DNA from: Erythroxylum novogranatense
Taxonomy: Eukaryota > Streptophyta > Magnoliopsida > Malpighiales > Erythroxylaceae
Assembly (NCBI GenBank): GCA_029891385.1
Contig: CM057233.1
Span: 29,494,540-29,558,539, forward strand
Direction: 5' to 3'
Length of the DNA: 64,000 nt
A program made the translations under genes and the position numbers. Of this stretch, positions 47,610-58,894 are shown in pieces. Numbering within the stretch: position 1 is the first letter of the stretch; every line of letters begins with the position of its first letter. The notes under the pieces were generated by a model that did not search any database, was not told where the DNA came from, and saw nothing but the letters and a program-made list of their open reading frames with translations.

Positions 47610-49239
47610 TGTTAGAGAAGTGCTCTAAAGGCAATCACCTTTAGCACTTATTGTACAAATCATTTTATGATTAATAAAGGCAATTTTCATTATTTCGATG
47701 TTCATACACTTAAGGATTTGATGTTGATCTTAAATTGATTTAATGAAGTCCTTGATACAAAACATAGCATGGAGGAAATCATAATGAGATCATGATAATA
47801 AAATTCCTATCATATGTAATTATGTTAGTATCTAAACTTTTCGTAGTCATAGGATTAATGAGATGAGATATCATTAATCCGGATAGACTAGCACATGTTA
47901 TACTCTTTGATTGGATCAACCAGTAGATCTCATAAGCTGTAGACATAAATTATTTAGAATTAACTTGTGGATGCTTACTAAGGGTAGTAAGTACATTGGA
48001 TTAACCTACTATGAGACAATCATATGGATATTCTATTCTGATATCAATGATAGTCTCATCATAGCAATTGTGCAAATATCCTTTAACTTAAGGTGCTCAA
48101 GGATATCATAGATACTGATCCTGTGCTTTGACTCCATTCATTGGTGCCTTTTAGGGGTTACTCATAGGGTGGTGACTGGGTACATCTTGAGGTATTCGGA
48201 GGTAACTGAGTAATCAATAAAGAATTCACTACTCCTAATAGAAGGAGATGATACCCACGGCCTCTTATCGCGGTCATTACTTAAAAGTCTCTGGCCAGAG
48301 CAGATATGTGTCATAAAGAGAGTCTTACAATGATATATAGAGTAATGAGATCTTTAGGAAAAGATCTAATATTTCTTGGAATAGATGTGACGTAATCAGT
48401 CTAGTGTGAGTTGACAGTTTGCCACTCAATTGAGATCATAACGTGTTGCCAGATGTCGCCCTTGACTTGCTGAAATTAAGTGTTAATTCAAGTGGCTAAC
48501 ATAAATGGAAACCTAAGGGGTGATACACATAGGAGATCCAAAAGATAAGTAAAATGGTCTTGAATGGTGATTCAAGATATGAGAGAGTATTTCAGGATTG
48601 TATCAGAATGTGATCGTGGTAGAAAATGTTGTACAAAATGGATTAGAAACAAGTGTTGTTGGTTGCCAATTTGGCCATTAACTTTCGGAGCTTCCATTAA
48701 TGCATATTATTCATGGCTATTAACTTCCCATAATGTCCATTAATGCATGTTATTCATGACCATTAACTTCCTATAACTCTTCATTAGTGATGGGGGTTAT
48801 GGATGGCCAAATGGTGCAGAAAATAGAGATGAATTTTATGCATCTTGTGTAAGACACATGAAAAGAAAAAGAAGTAAAAAAAGAAAGGTTCTTTTTCTTA
48901 CACACACACTTTTTCTCTCTAACTCTCTTAAGAGTTCTTATCTTTACTAGCACAAAGAAAGAATTCTAGCTATCTCCTAGTAAGGTTTTATCCTTCTATC
49001 TTCGTGTGGACTTTCATTAGAGACAGTCTGCATTGATCGTTGTAGTTTACGACAACCCAATATGGAGAAGATTAAGGAATGAAGGAGATCGTTAGAAAGG
49101 TATATAAATATCTTGCATTTCATGTTTTTGTTTTCTTTATCTATATGCATGATTAAATCTAGTTTTTGAGGTTTCGTTTTATTTCTGCTGCGTATATTTG
49201 ATATATATTATGTATGATATACATGATTGGAACCTAACA
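47610..49239 (+). mobile_element. Copia 3' LTR (element K), 1630 bp
   Basis: Starts TGTTAGAGAAGTGCTCTAAA and ends GGAACCTAACA, preceded by AAGTGGAGTT as a weak polypurine tract. TGTTAG and CTAACA are inverted ends. It aligns by eye over most of its length with the minus-strand LTR at 4357. The five bases after it (TATTC) would be the target duplication; the left partner is lost with the 5' half. Confidence 0.9.
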
Positions 49240-50416
49240 TATTCTAATTATTTATTTGATAACAAATTTAATTTAATAATTCAACTCTTGAAAATTTAAA
49301 ATAAATTCCAAAACTTTTCCTAATAACAATTCCTTTGAAACAAATTTCAAAATTCGAAACACTTCATTTAATTTTATTAGGAGTATACAAAAATTAGGTT
49401 TCTTTTAAAATATTAAATGAATTAAAAGAGAGATGGGAGAGCGTCTGGCACGTGCAATATGATAACACGTGGGTTCGTGCACTGCATGCACCCACGGTCA
49501 ACATGGAGGGTTGACTGGTGCGTGCATTGATATAGACACACTCCGAAGACAATGGATGTGTGACTTACACGTGCCCATCATCTTCTCTAGAAGCTTCCAC
49601 CTACTTCTGTAACTGCCTCCCTACCAGAATTCTCAAACTAACGATCCCACATTTGCTTCCCTCACATCATTGTCCCACATTTCCCCAACTTGTCTCCAAC
49701 TGACACCCATCTCCAATGTTTCCTAAATCGTTGGGTAACATTTTCGATTCTTGAACCATCGGCTATCGAATCACCTTTGCTGCCTGTGTTCCCAACTCTT
49801 TGCTCCCTTAGTCTCCATCGACAACCCAATTGACATAACGACACCCTCCATAGCATCGACTGTAGTGTCACAAGTGATGCCTAGCAAACGTCGCGTTGTA
49901 AGCAACCCACTAGGTCGCCAGATGCGAAAGTTAGATGGGTGATAATCGCCTATCTGCTTCGTGTACACGCAAGGCAGTAAATTGATAACAAAGAAAAAAT
50001 AATCGTGAGGGAAAACACGCAAAAGATAGAACCAAAATAGGGCAGAAACACACAAGATTTTAAAAAATGCAATCTCAGAACATGTACAAAGGAAGTCATA
50101 ATTAGAAACAATTCAAGGCTAGTTTCTTTGCAATAAGCAAACGTATAAGTGATAGAAAACATTTTTAAGATACTCGCATTCATTAGTCATTGTAACTTTT
50201 CACACAATGAATTTTTCAAAGCAAATAACCAAATTTTGCTTTAAGGAATTAATTGTGCAAAGCTAGAGCAGAACACATGTCCATGAATAAATAAAACTCC
50301 GAAGCAGACAAAAGAATTGCTTCGGAAAAAGAAAAAAACTAAAAGCATAACACATTAATTTTTATCAAATTCAACAACAATCAAGCACCTAATCCAAATT
50401 AAGCAATTAAATGGAG
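49240..50416 (-). mobile_element. Probable internal remnant of Copia element L; no gene recognised
   Basis: This lies between the K LTR end and the primer-binding site of L, so by position it is L's internal sequence, but no Gag or pol motif is present. 49440-49950 is less AT-rich, has three CACGTG sites (49449, 49466, 49568) and short open frames on both strands (49662-49871 minus, 49751-49942 plus) with no recognisable domain. It might be a captured host fragment or plain spacer. The rest is AT-rich. Confidence 0.4.
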
Positions 50417-50428
50417 GCTCTGATATCA
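50417..50428 (-). other. Primer-binding site of element L, variant
   Basis: The minus strand reads TGATATCAGAGC, one base different from the usual TGGTATCAGAGC. It sits one base inside the LTR end at 50430. Confidence 0.82.
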
Positions 50429-50429
50429 C

Positions 50430-51936
50430 TGTTGGAATCCAACTGTAATCGAATCATGAACGCAGCCGAAAAACTAACAATTTTACAAATTCCGAGCGGA
50501 TTTCGATAATTGAATTAACTTGAATGAAACATGAATTCAAATAAGAAATCATACCATCTGAGTTCCAATTGAAAAACTTTTGAAATTGTTTCCGATTTGT
50601 TAATCACGAGCTCTTCAATTACAGAGCAATTCTCAATACTTTTTTCGAGAGGAAGAAGGCAAAGTGCTCACTTCTAAATGTTCTTTCTTTATTTAAATAT
50701 AAAAATCATTAGGGTCTTTATATATAATTAAAATCTAATTATAATTATAATTAATTTAATTTTAATAAAATCAAATATCTCATATTTAATCCTTAAAGTT
50801 TCTCAAACTTTATAATTAAGTATAAATTAAATTAAATTAGTTTTTCTTTCACAAATTGCTCTTTGATGTGTGACCCATTAAGTTTCTAAAAAATTGACAA
50901 TGAATTATAATTCTAATTCGCAATTAGAATTAGATAGATTAAAACTTCTTTTAATTTATCTTTAATTCTCCAATTAAACAATTCATAATCATAAATCATG
51001 ATTGAGGTCTAGCAACATGTCATGATTACCCAAATATCAGGCATGTCAAAGTGATTAACTTAACCTGTCCGTGCATGATTATGATGTATAATTTAATCTT
51101 TTTGTCATTCAATATTCTAATTAGACAGAGTATGGATACAACGTCTACTCTTTTGATCCAATTATGCTCGTTATTGCTAATTAGTGATTGATTTGTAATT
51201 GAAATTTGAAAACGCCTAGTGAATTGATATTTGAGAACAACTTCTCAAATATCAATTCCCTCTTACCACAGAATTCCATAAATCATTACTAATCAATATC
51301 AGTATAATATTCTCTCTAATTACTTTAAAGTAACGAATCCTGTATTGACTTGCTCGACTATCTCCATACGGTTCATACTGTATCCAATTACTACCGACTG
51401 AATCATCCTAAGATGATTCATAAGTAATATCAAAATATAGTAATTCCCATACGAGATACCTTGATAATCTCAAATATAAGGATCAATTATACAACCATCA
51501 TTATAAGATAATCCACAGACATATAAGTAATATTACATTCGAAATTCTCATAATCAGGTCAGTTCAGTGACTTATTCTCTAATAATCACCAACAAATTAG
51601 TTTAAATATCTTCATACTTTAATTTACGAGACCAATTACTTTTTTCATAAAAAAGAAACATAATTTGTGCTAATTTTACCGCTTCAATAATATCCCGTCT
51701 TGATGAAACTACAATTAGAAATATTAAAATAATACATGTAAATTGAATCTTATAATTATGATCTGATTATAATTTCAATTACACAATAATTATTCAAAAG
51801 AGTTTACCTTTAATATTAAAATATAAAAATTAATTAAATTAATACATAAAGATAAATAAAGCCTTTTCATTAATTAAAAATAATTTTATACATTAATTTG
51901 CATATAATTAATTGACTACAAGGGCATAAACTAACA
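50430..51936 (-). mobile_element. Copia 5' LTR (element L), 1507 bp
   Basis: The minus strand starts TGTTAGTTTATGCCCTTG at 51936 and ends GGATTCCAACA at 50430, next to the primer-binding site. It is extremely AT-rich. It ends 278 bases past the stop codon of the PPR gene, on the same strand, so PPR transcripts that read through would enter this LTR. The outer five bases (GTTTT, 51937-51941) have no found partner. Confidence 0.87.
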
Positions 51937-52214
51937 GTTTTTATCAAAATAGAAGAAGAAAATGAAAATAAAAATCCATGTCGAAACCAACAAACACATA
52001 TATATGTATAACTGTATAATAGGACAAGCGTTTTGTGAAAGACACTACCAAAAGTGATTATGATCCATCCTGCAGCGCATCTTCATGCAAACAGCAGTGG
52101 TCAACCTGTTTCCAGATAATAGTCAAGGATTCCTGCGGGTTCAAATAAACTGAGGATTTATGAGGTACAATGAATGTATCCGAAGATGTGATACTATCCT
52201 GCTTTTATTCAGTG
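51937..52214 (-). other. 3' untranslated region of the PPR gene
   Basis: Non-coding sequence between the PPR stop codon and LTR L. It should hold the PPR 3' UTR and poly(A) site, but no single clear signal stands out. Confidence 0.5.
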
Positions 52215-55200
52215 TCACCAATAATCCCCACAAGAGCATGAACCCCCGTTAAAGTGGTGAAAACGATTATTATCTCGCAAAATTATCAATCGCCCCACAA
52301 TCTTGGACATGTACTTTATGGCATTATGACAGTCTTCACAAACTCTCAAGTTTTTAATAACACGAATAGGTCTCCCAACAGGAATGGAAAGAATCCCATA
52401 TGCCACAGCTAATCTCTCACTGTGATACTTAAGCATATGCTCTTTCTCTTCTTCTTCAACATCATGTAAAACTACTTTGGTAGAAGAGACATATCCCTCA
52501 TTTTTCATTTTCAAATCCATTTCTTCCAGAAAAGCATGTAACTTTTCCTTCTCAGGATGGGAAGAATCACCAACTGTAAATGTGTGAATTTTATTTTGTG
52601 CTTCAAGCCAACTATACCCAGGCACTTTTTTCACACCTTTGTTCCTCATTTTCAATCTCATTTTACCAACATCTGGCCATCTACCTTTAGCTGCATACAA
52701 GTTTGAGAGAAGAACATACATTCCTGAATTATCAGGTTCCATTTCATTAACAACCTGAGCAGCCTTTTCACCTAATTCTATATGGCAATGCATCCTGCTT
52801 GCACCAAGTAAAGCACCCCATGTTGATGCATCTGGTTCAAAAGGCATGTTTCTTATTAAATTCTCAGCTTCTTCCAGGCGACCAGCACGGCCAAGTAGAT
52901 CAACCATGCAAGTATAGTGTACTGAATTTGCAACTATACCAAAATCTTGACTCATTGAATAAAAATATTCGGTCCCCTTCCCTACTAAGCCAGTGTGACC
53001 ACATGCAGATAATACGCCAACCTGAGAAACCAAAGTGAAACCAAGATTGATAAATAGATGATAAAGAAATGCAAACAGTTAATTTTTCCGCTATTTCTGT
53101 TAAGGTGGTGTGTGTTAAAACAGTATTGATTCCTCATGGAGTATCACTCAGTAGCTTACTTTTGGTCGACTTTCTAGTTGACAATATTCATGTTTAGTTG
53201 ATAGATCCCTCCTCATTCACATCTTTGTTAAGGGAAATCTTCTGTAGATTGATATACAAAGGGAGACAATAACAGATACACACTACAAAAGAATGTCGAT
53301 AGAACTACAAAACTCTTCCAGACTAAAAAATTAACTCTCTTTCCCATGCCATCTATAAATGGAAAAAATATATTTCAAGATACCACATAACCTCCGTTTT
53401 TTAGTATATAAAAGCAAACCTCCTCCAATATTTGAACATGCTGACTACTGTACTATGGTATTGATGGAGGATCAACTAATAGAAGAATCGGTTGAATTTA
53501 AATGTAGACTTCAATTGTCTAGTTAAGAGTTATAGTCTTACTTGAGCTATTGGTTTAATTTTAATTATTCTTCATTCTTAGGATAAACTTTTGATTTGAT
53601 TTTGGTCATTAACCAGAGGTACACTGCTATATCGATGTTTTTGTCATTTTGTAGGAGTTTTTTTTTCTCAAAAAGTAAAAAGAAGAGATATCTCACGATG
53701 GTGGGTGTCCCAAAACATATCTGGAAGTCCAACTAAATGAATAAATAAACTCACCATAGTGGTAGCATCTGGCCTGATACCTGATGTCTTCATTGACTCA
53801 AAAACTGCTAAGGCTTCCTCACCAAATCCATGCCTTGCATAACCATAGATTATTGTGTTCCATGAGACTACATCCTTGTGGGCTATTTCTTGGAATGCAT
53901 CACGTGCTTCATCTATGCTTCCACACTTGCAATACATTGCAACAACAGCATTTCCCACAAAGCATCCAGTGTGAAAACCAGCCTTCACCAGACGACCATG
54001 CAATTGCTTTCCCAGCTCTAAAGCAGCAATATCAGCACAAGCTGTCAAAGAACAGGTAAATGATGACCTGTTCAATCTTTCTCCATCTCTTTCCATTTCT
54101 ACAAAAAGTTGTAAAGCTTCTTCACTACGGCCATTCTGAGCATAGCCAGCAATCATAGCTGACCAAGAGATGGAATCACGCTCTGACATGCTATCAAACA
54201 TACTTCTGGCACGATCAATATCTCCAGCTTGAGCATATCCTGTGATCATTGTATTCCAAGAGCTAGTGTTCCTGGAAGGCATAGCATCAAACAAATCTCT
54301 TGCCATTTGCATTCTCTGATACTTCACATATCCACCAATCATTGCATTCCATGAAGTTGAATTCTTATCTGGCATCCGATTAAATATACTTCTTGCTTCA
54401 TTCAACATCCCATGTTGAGCATACCCAGAAACCATCGCTGTCCATGTGAACAAATCCCGACTAGGGGACAATTCAAACAATTTAGAAGCTTCTTCCATGT
54501 CTCCATTCTGAGCATAACCTGTAATCATGATGTTCCATGAGACCTCATCTCTCACAGGCATTGTATTGAAAAGCCTCCTGGCCTCCAATACCCTCTTTGA
54601 TTTCACAAACCCACCCATCAAACAGTTCCAAGAAACAACCTCCCAATCCATCTTCGACTGAAACAAACTTCTCGCATCCTCTATCCTCCCATTCTGCACA
54701 TACGCTGAAAGCATCCCATTCCATGAAATCTCATTCTTACAGGGCATTTTATCAAAAATGTCTCTAGCCTCATCGACAAGTCCATTCTGTGCATACCCCG
54801 ATAACATTGCATTCCAGGATACAACATCTTTCTCAGGCATTCTCACAAACAAGGCTCGAGCACCACTCAAATCTTTATGTCTGACAAACCCACTAAGCAT
54901 AACGTTCCAAGAAAATAAATCTCTATCTGACATTTTATCAAACAAGTCTTTGGCACGACCAAACTTGTTATTTGCTATATACCCAGAAATCATCGCATTG
55001 CAGGAGACCGAGCTTCGACGAGGCATAGAGTTGAAGACTCGAAGAGCGGCTTGGCAATCCCCGTTGCGCATGTGGGCGGAGATTGTCATGTTCCAGCTGA
55101 CCACGTCCATGTCAGCAGCGGCTCGTGATTGTCGTTTTCGTGATAATGATTTTTTGGAAGAATATGCTGTTGATTGGATTTGGAGCTCATTGATGGGTTG

Positions 55201-55275
55201 TGGTAGGTAATTCAACTTCTGCATATATATGCAGTCAATGTGCAATTGTCTTCTCCAACGATAAGTCCCGCGCAT
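52215..55275 (-). CDS. DYW-class pentatricopeptide-repeat protein (At4g02750-like), 2 exons
   Basis: Predicted organelle RNA-binding protein. The DYW class is known for site-specific C-to-U RNA editing, but this protein's target is unknown. Exon 1 is 55275-53755 and exon 2 is 53021-52215, joined across a GT-AG intron; the product is 775 residues, close to the Arabidopsis homologue. Residues 1-60 are basic and may be a transit peptide. About fifteen repeats follow, each with a (V/I)SWN-type start, an L-S-rich pattern and GYAQNG or GFVK turns. The E region runs from about [14 protein letters not shown]. The DYW domain keeps the deaminase HSE (residues 707-709), CEDC (735-738) and the final SCSCGDYW. 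Everything needed for activity appears intact. Similarity to At4g02750 is from memory of that family and strong over the whole length. Confidence 0.95.
53022..53754 (-). other. Intron of the PPR gene (733 bp)
   Basis: The donor on the minus strand is GTGAGT (53754-53749) after ...ACTATG. The acceptor is TTTCTCAG (up to 53022) after a T-rich tract. Removing it joins ATTM to [12 protein letters not shown], the usual unbroken PPR sequence, in phase 0. If retained, translation would run into the intron and stop at 53668, giving a 535-residue product without the E and DYW domains. Confidence 0.93.
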
Positions 55276-55436
55276 TTCTCAAAACTTGGTAAAGTCCGGC
55301 TTTCTGATGCCCACTGGCCACTACTCCTGCTCCTCCTTAAATAACGTCACATCCATTCTCCTCAACAACAACAATCTACTTCTCTCATACTCATCTTGGT
55401 GAAGAAAGAAATAAAAATCTTGTCTTCAAGCTGAAT
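55276..55436. promoter_or_regulatory. Short divergent 5' region between the PPR gene and the small frame
   Basis: 161 bases between the PPR start on the minus strand and an ATG on the plus strand. It contains CAACAACAACAA and CTTCTCTCATACTC on the plus strand, similar to plant 5' leaders, and CCTTAAATAACG as a weak TATA-like site near 55337. Bidirectional activity is inference. Confidence 0.35.
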
Positions 55437-55559
55437 ATGGATAATCCTCATAAAAATGAACCAGGTATAATTAATCTTACTGACTTCTACAATGAAACTT
55501 CTAACTGCAATCGCTTGACAGCAGGTTGGCTTCATTACGAATTAAAAGAATCATCATGA
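55437..55559 (+). CDS. Candidate 40-codon small open frame, unknown function
   Basis: ATG at 55437 to TGA at 55557. The product starts MDNPHKNEPGIINLTDFY and ends GWLHYELKESS; it is hydrophilic, with no signal peptide or membrane segment, and I do not recognise it. A pyrimidine-rich, CAA-rich stretch precedes the ATG as in plant leaders. A GT...AG pair inside (55465, 55524) would remove exactly 60 bases in frame, but such an intron would be unusually short. It could be a real small peptide gene, a first exon of a gene broken by the LINE, or chance. Confidence 0.25.
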   Translation: MDNPHKNEPGIINLTDFYNETSNCNRLTAGWLHYELKESS

Positions 55560-56029
55560 GGCGACGACGACTTCTTTGCCATTTGCTTTTAGTTCTGATA
55601 TTTAAGTCTTCCCGGTAACCCAATTCCCCGGTAACTCATAAAGGATGGCCAGAGAGGTGGGTTATGGTTGTCATCATACATCCTTGAAATAGTTGTGGTG
55701 GCAAAGAAATAGGTTTAAGCAGCTGCTTCTGCTTTGATATTGTGTAAGCAGCTGGGGCGGGTTTAGTGTTTAACTCTAAGGAATCTTAGATAAAGACTAC
55801 TGAAAAGTTCAAACCTTTTGGTTTCGACTGAAAGAGCATTTGAACCTTAATAATTATACCAGAATAGTTCACAACTTTGTCGTACGTGCTGAATTTCTAG
55901 GAAACAAGAGAACGATTAAAGAACGATAATCTTGATTGCTTTGTAGTCTGCTTGATTCAACAGTTTCAGTCTCCCTAACCAACTGATACATTCCTCCTAA
56001 GAAGAAGCAGGACTAGTGATGCTTAGCAG
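55560..56029. other. Intergenic, nothing recognised
   Basis: Mixed-composition sequence with no open frame of note and no repeat visible by eye. It may include downstream exons or the 3' UTR of a gene starting at 55437, but nothing supports that directly. Confidence 0.4.
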
Positions 56030-58060
56030 GGACTAAAGTCGTGCCCAAACCTCCTCGGTGAAACTACGTCCAAACAACAAATGCTCCTGACTCTCCAACT
56101 CTGCTATGCATAATTCACAATTCACTGAGTTAATTTGGAAATTCAATCTATCTTTACTGAGCAGCCCTCAATTCATGCCCAAACAACAAATAAATGCATG
56201 AACTGGTTTGACGTCTGAATCCTAGACCGCCTTTGCCTCGTCTTACTCTTAAATTCTGATCCTTCTCTAACATGGACTTGCAGGCATTAGTGCTAAACAG
56301 TCCAGAGTTATCAGCTGTCCACTGAATTTTATCTTCGTCATCTTCCTACCATCTAGTTCAGTACCATGCTTGAGTATCTGCAGCTAAGATATGCCAAACT
56401 CATTGACTACCTCTTATAAATTTTCTTACTTTGGCCTCATTGTTCACAAGCCTTCTCCACTGTTATAGTTCACTCACTTTATAAAGAGGGCCCCTACAAT
56501 GTCAATTATCAAACCAAAAAGACGTGTTTTCACCGTTTCCAATTTGATGGAACACCAAATTTTGCATCCATAATCGAGTTCTTAAGATCTCCTTTAGCAT
56601 CCCTGACATGTTTTGCTTGAGTTTCAAAACTCAAATGCTACTAGTCTCGATGAATGTATTATGAATCCATTTAACTCAAAGATCATCCTTCTTACTACAT
56701 AACCACCACAAGCATTTGCCTGAACTAACCTTACTGAGTAGTCAGGCTGAGCATATCCCAAGTCCCCCCTGTTCTTTTGGTTTGCAGACTTTGCTCTAGC
56801 TCAATTTTGCTTTGCTTCTACCATCACTCAATCCATTCCACAGATAATCCCTAATTTTTCTATCATTCTCCTTGAGCACAATCTTCGGTAAGAAGACATG
56901 GTTTATACAGCAGCTTGTTAGCTAACTCAGTATAGACTCAATGAGTTATAGCCTTCCCCCATAACTTAAGAACCTGTTTCTCCATCGACTGATTCTTCTT
57001 GTTATATTTTACAACAAAGTTTTGCAACCCCTTACACTGATATTCTTTTGGGAAATTGGCACGCCAAGATATTTTATAGGTAAGTTCCCTTGTGACAACC
57101 CCATCTCTATGGCCTTTGAAGTCGCCTCTCTGTCAAAGTTGCAAGATAAATAGAATGAGCTTTTCAGTAGATTGCTTCTCAATGCAGTAATCTCTTGGAA
57201 CTCCTGTATAGTTCGAATTAAGTTACTGATTGAATGTTTATCAGCCCTGCAAAACAATAAAATATCATCAACAAAAGTAAGATGGGTGATCTTCATTTTG
57301 TTACACCCATAATGATACTGGAATTCAAGGTTCATCCTTGTGGGTTCACAATTAACCAAAATACCTATTGTTGTCATTGTGACACACTTTTGTATCCACT
57401 CCCGTAACAATGTTAGATATCCTACTGCTTTCAGTATACTGAAGAGGAAGCTCCAATTAATAAAGTCATATGCCTTTGCTAAATCCATCCTTATAGTACA
57501 GTTCTTTCCTTTCCATTTGGAGTTATAACCTTCCATTAACTCCTGACAAAGGAGAATACTTGTAATTACTGACCTTCCTTTCAAGAAAGCATTCAGCTCC
57601 TGACTCATAATCTTTCCTAGGCCCCTTTTGATCCTGTTTTCTAGGATCTTAGTAACTAGCTTGTAAAGAAAGTTACAACAAGCATAAGTCTAAAGTGCTC
57701 TAGTTGTGTAGCATTACCTTGTTTGGGAACCAGGAACACAAAGTTTTTATTCCAATCCTTTAATAGAGTTTCATCCTGAAAGAACTCTCGGACTACTTTA
57801 ATCATTGTATCTCCTAAGATATCCCAATTCGTTTGGAAGAAATGTTCATTGTATCCATCTGGACCTGGGGCCTTGTTAGGATTATGAGAGAAGATAGTTC
57901 CCCTGATCTCTTCCCTTGAAACTTCTCTCACTAATTCCTCCCTATTTAATTCACTCACCTCCTATGGAATCTCCTTGACTTTAGTTTCAATGCCATATTG
58001 TTTTTGAAAGTACTCAAAAGTGATGCACAATATTTCGTCTGGTTGAAAATCGTTTCTCTA
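56030..58060 (-). pseudogene. LINE (non-LTR retrotransposon) ORF2 fragment
   Basis: Plant L1-type reverse transcriptase region. In order on the minus strand: NPNKAPGPDGYNEHFFQTNW and KNFVFLVPKQGNATQLEHFR (57958-57656), a shift, then LNAFLKGRSVITSILLCQEL, DLAKAYDFINWSFL, and the catalytic box THLTFVDDILLFC (about 57260). Later come KPKEQGGLGI (about 56760), GNGENTSFWFDN and the zinc-binding segment NCELCIAELESQEHLLFGR (about 56090), where the last cysteine of the usual HLLF-x-C is arginine. The loop normally between the DLAKAYD and FVDD boxes (QGDPLSP) is deleted. The endonuclease domain and the 5' end are missing. Numerous stops; dead. Confidence 0.93.
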
Positions 58061-58344
58061 TTTTGGTCCTTATTTTATGCTCCTGCCAACCCTAGTTAGT
58101 TAATAATTTTGTAAATTGGTTGTGATAACTTTTTGGTCAAATTATGTCAATGTGGATTGCCATAGCACAGACGTTGGAATCATTATGCATTGTCAGTTTT
58201 TAAGGTTAACAGACACAATCAATTGTTTCCTAAGTTGGAAACCATATTAGGATGTGATCATAAGCTTTGTTCATTATTTATTCAGCACTCATCAGATTAT
58301 CATTAACCAAGTTATTCTCTTTTTAGTTATTCAAGTTCTATTAT
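58061..58344. other. Intergenic, nothing recognised
   Basis: AT-rich spacer between the LINE fragment and the CACTA-like element, with no open frame. Confidence 0.4.
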
Positions 58345-58469
58345 CACCACAACAAAAGGGACCTTTAGCAATAAAAATATTTCATCGCTAAATTTCCTAA
58401 AATTATCGCTAATAGTCATTCGCGATGCTTTATATTCGTCACCAAAATCTTCGCCAAATCTTTGTAGTG
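58345..58469. mobile_element. Short CACTA-like non-autonomous element (125 bp)
   Basis: Ends CACCACAACAAAAGGG and CCAAATCTTTGTAGTG are imperfect inverted copies of the CACTACAA terminus of the CACTA superfamily. The interior repeats TCGCTAA/TTAGC and CGTCACCAAAATC phrases. The flanking triplets TAT and AAA do not match, so the target duplication is not supported. Confidence 0.5.
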
Positions 58470-58504
58470 AAAAATTGTACGTGACGTTTTCAACAAATCA
58501 TTGT

Positions 58505-58884
58505 TTGTTATAAAACCGAAACTAAACTTGAAAGAATATTTGGGAGAGGAGAATTCTTCTTATGAAAAATTAGTGTAACTTACATCAAGTGAACCCTTCT
58601 ATTTATAGTACATTTTAACCACCTAACACACATGTGATCACCTACTCCATATATGTTATTGTGTTAGGTAAAACCTAACCAATAACCCATCTACCTCATT
58701 CTTGTGTTAGGTAAAACCTAACCAATAACTATCTACCTCATTCTTGTGTTAGGTAAAACCTAACCAATAACTATCTACCTCATTCTTGTGTTAGGTAAAA
58801 CCTAACCAATCCATATGTACAATAACTATGAAATGGTGCGTCTACAATTAGTGGTACACCATATTATTTCTATCTTTTATAACA
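58505..58884 (-). mobile_element. Copia 3' LTR (element M), 380 bp
   Basis: The minus strand starts TGTTATAAAAGATAG at 58884 and ends CGGTTTTATAACA at 58505; the ends are a 10-base perfect inverted repeat. The polypurine tract (58885-58894) abuts the start. The left flank ATTGT (58500-58504) is the expected target duplication; the partner is past the right edge of the window. Confidence 0.88.
58655..58815. repeat. Four 42-43 bp tandem repeats with a hairpin, in LTR M
   Basis: GTTAGGT-AAA-ACCTAAC starts at 58663, 58706, 58748 and 58790 (spacings 43, 42, 42), each followed by CAATAAC and CATCTACCTC or ATCTACCTC. The last three units are nearly identical. Confidence 0.95.
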
Positions 58885-58894
58885 CTCCCCTTGG
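58885..58894 (-). other. Polypurine tract of element M
   Basis: The minus strand reads CCAAGGGGAG directly before the TGTTAT start of the LTR. Confidence 0.85.

Noticed and set aside
52799..55210. Plus-strand frames opposite the PPR gene (52799-53038, 53784-54059, 54758-55210)
   Set aside because: They are antisense shadows of the PPR exons, produced by its repeated codon pattern.
58655..58815. CRISPR-like array of repeats with spacers
   Set aside because: The units are contiguous tandem copies with no variable spacers, inside a plant LTR.
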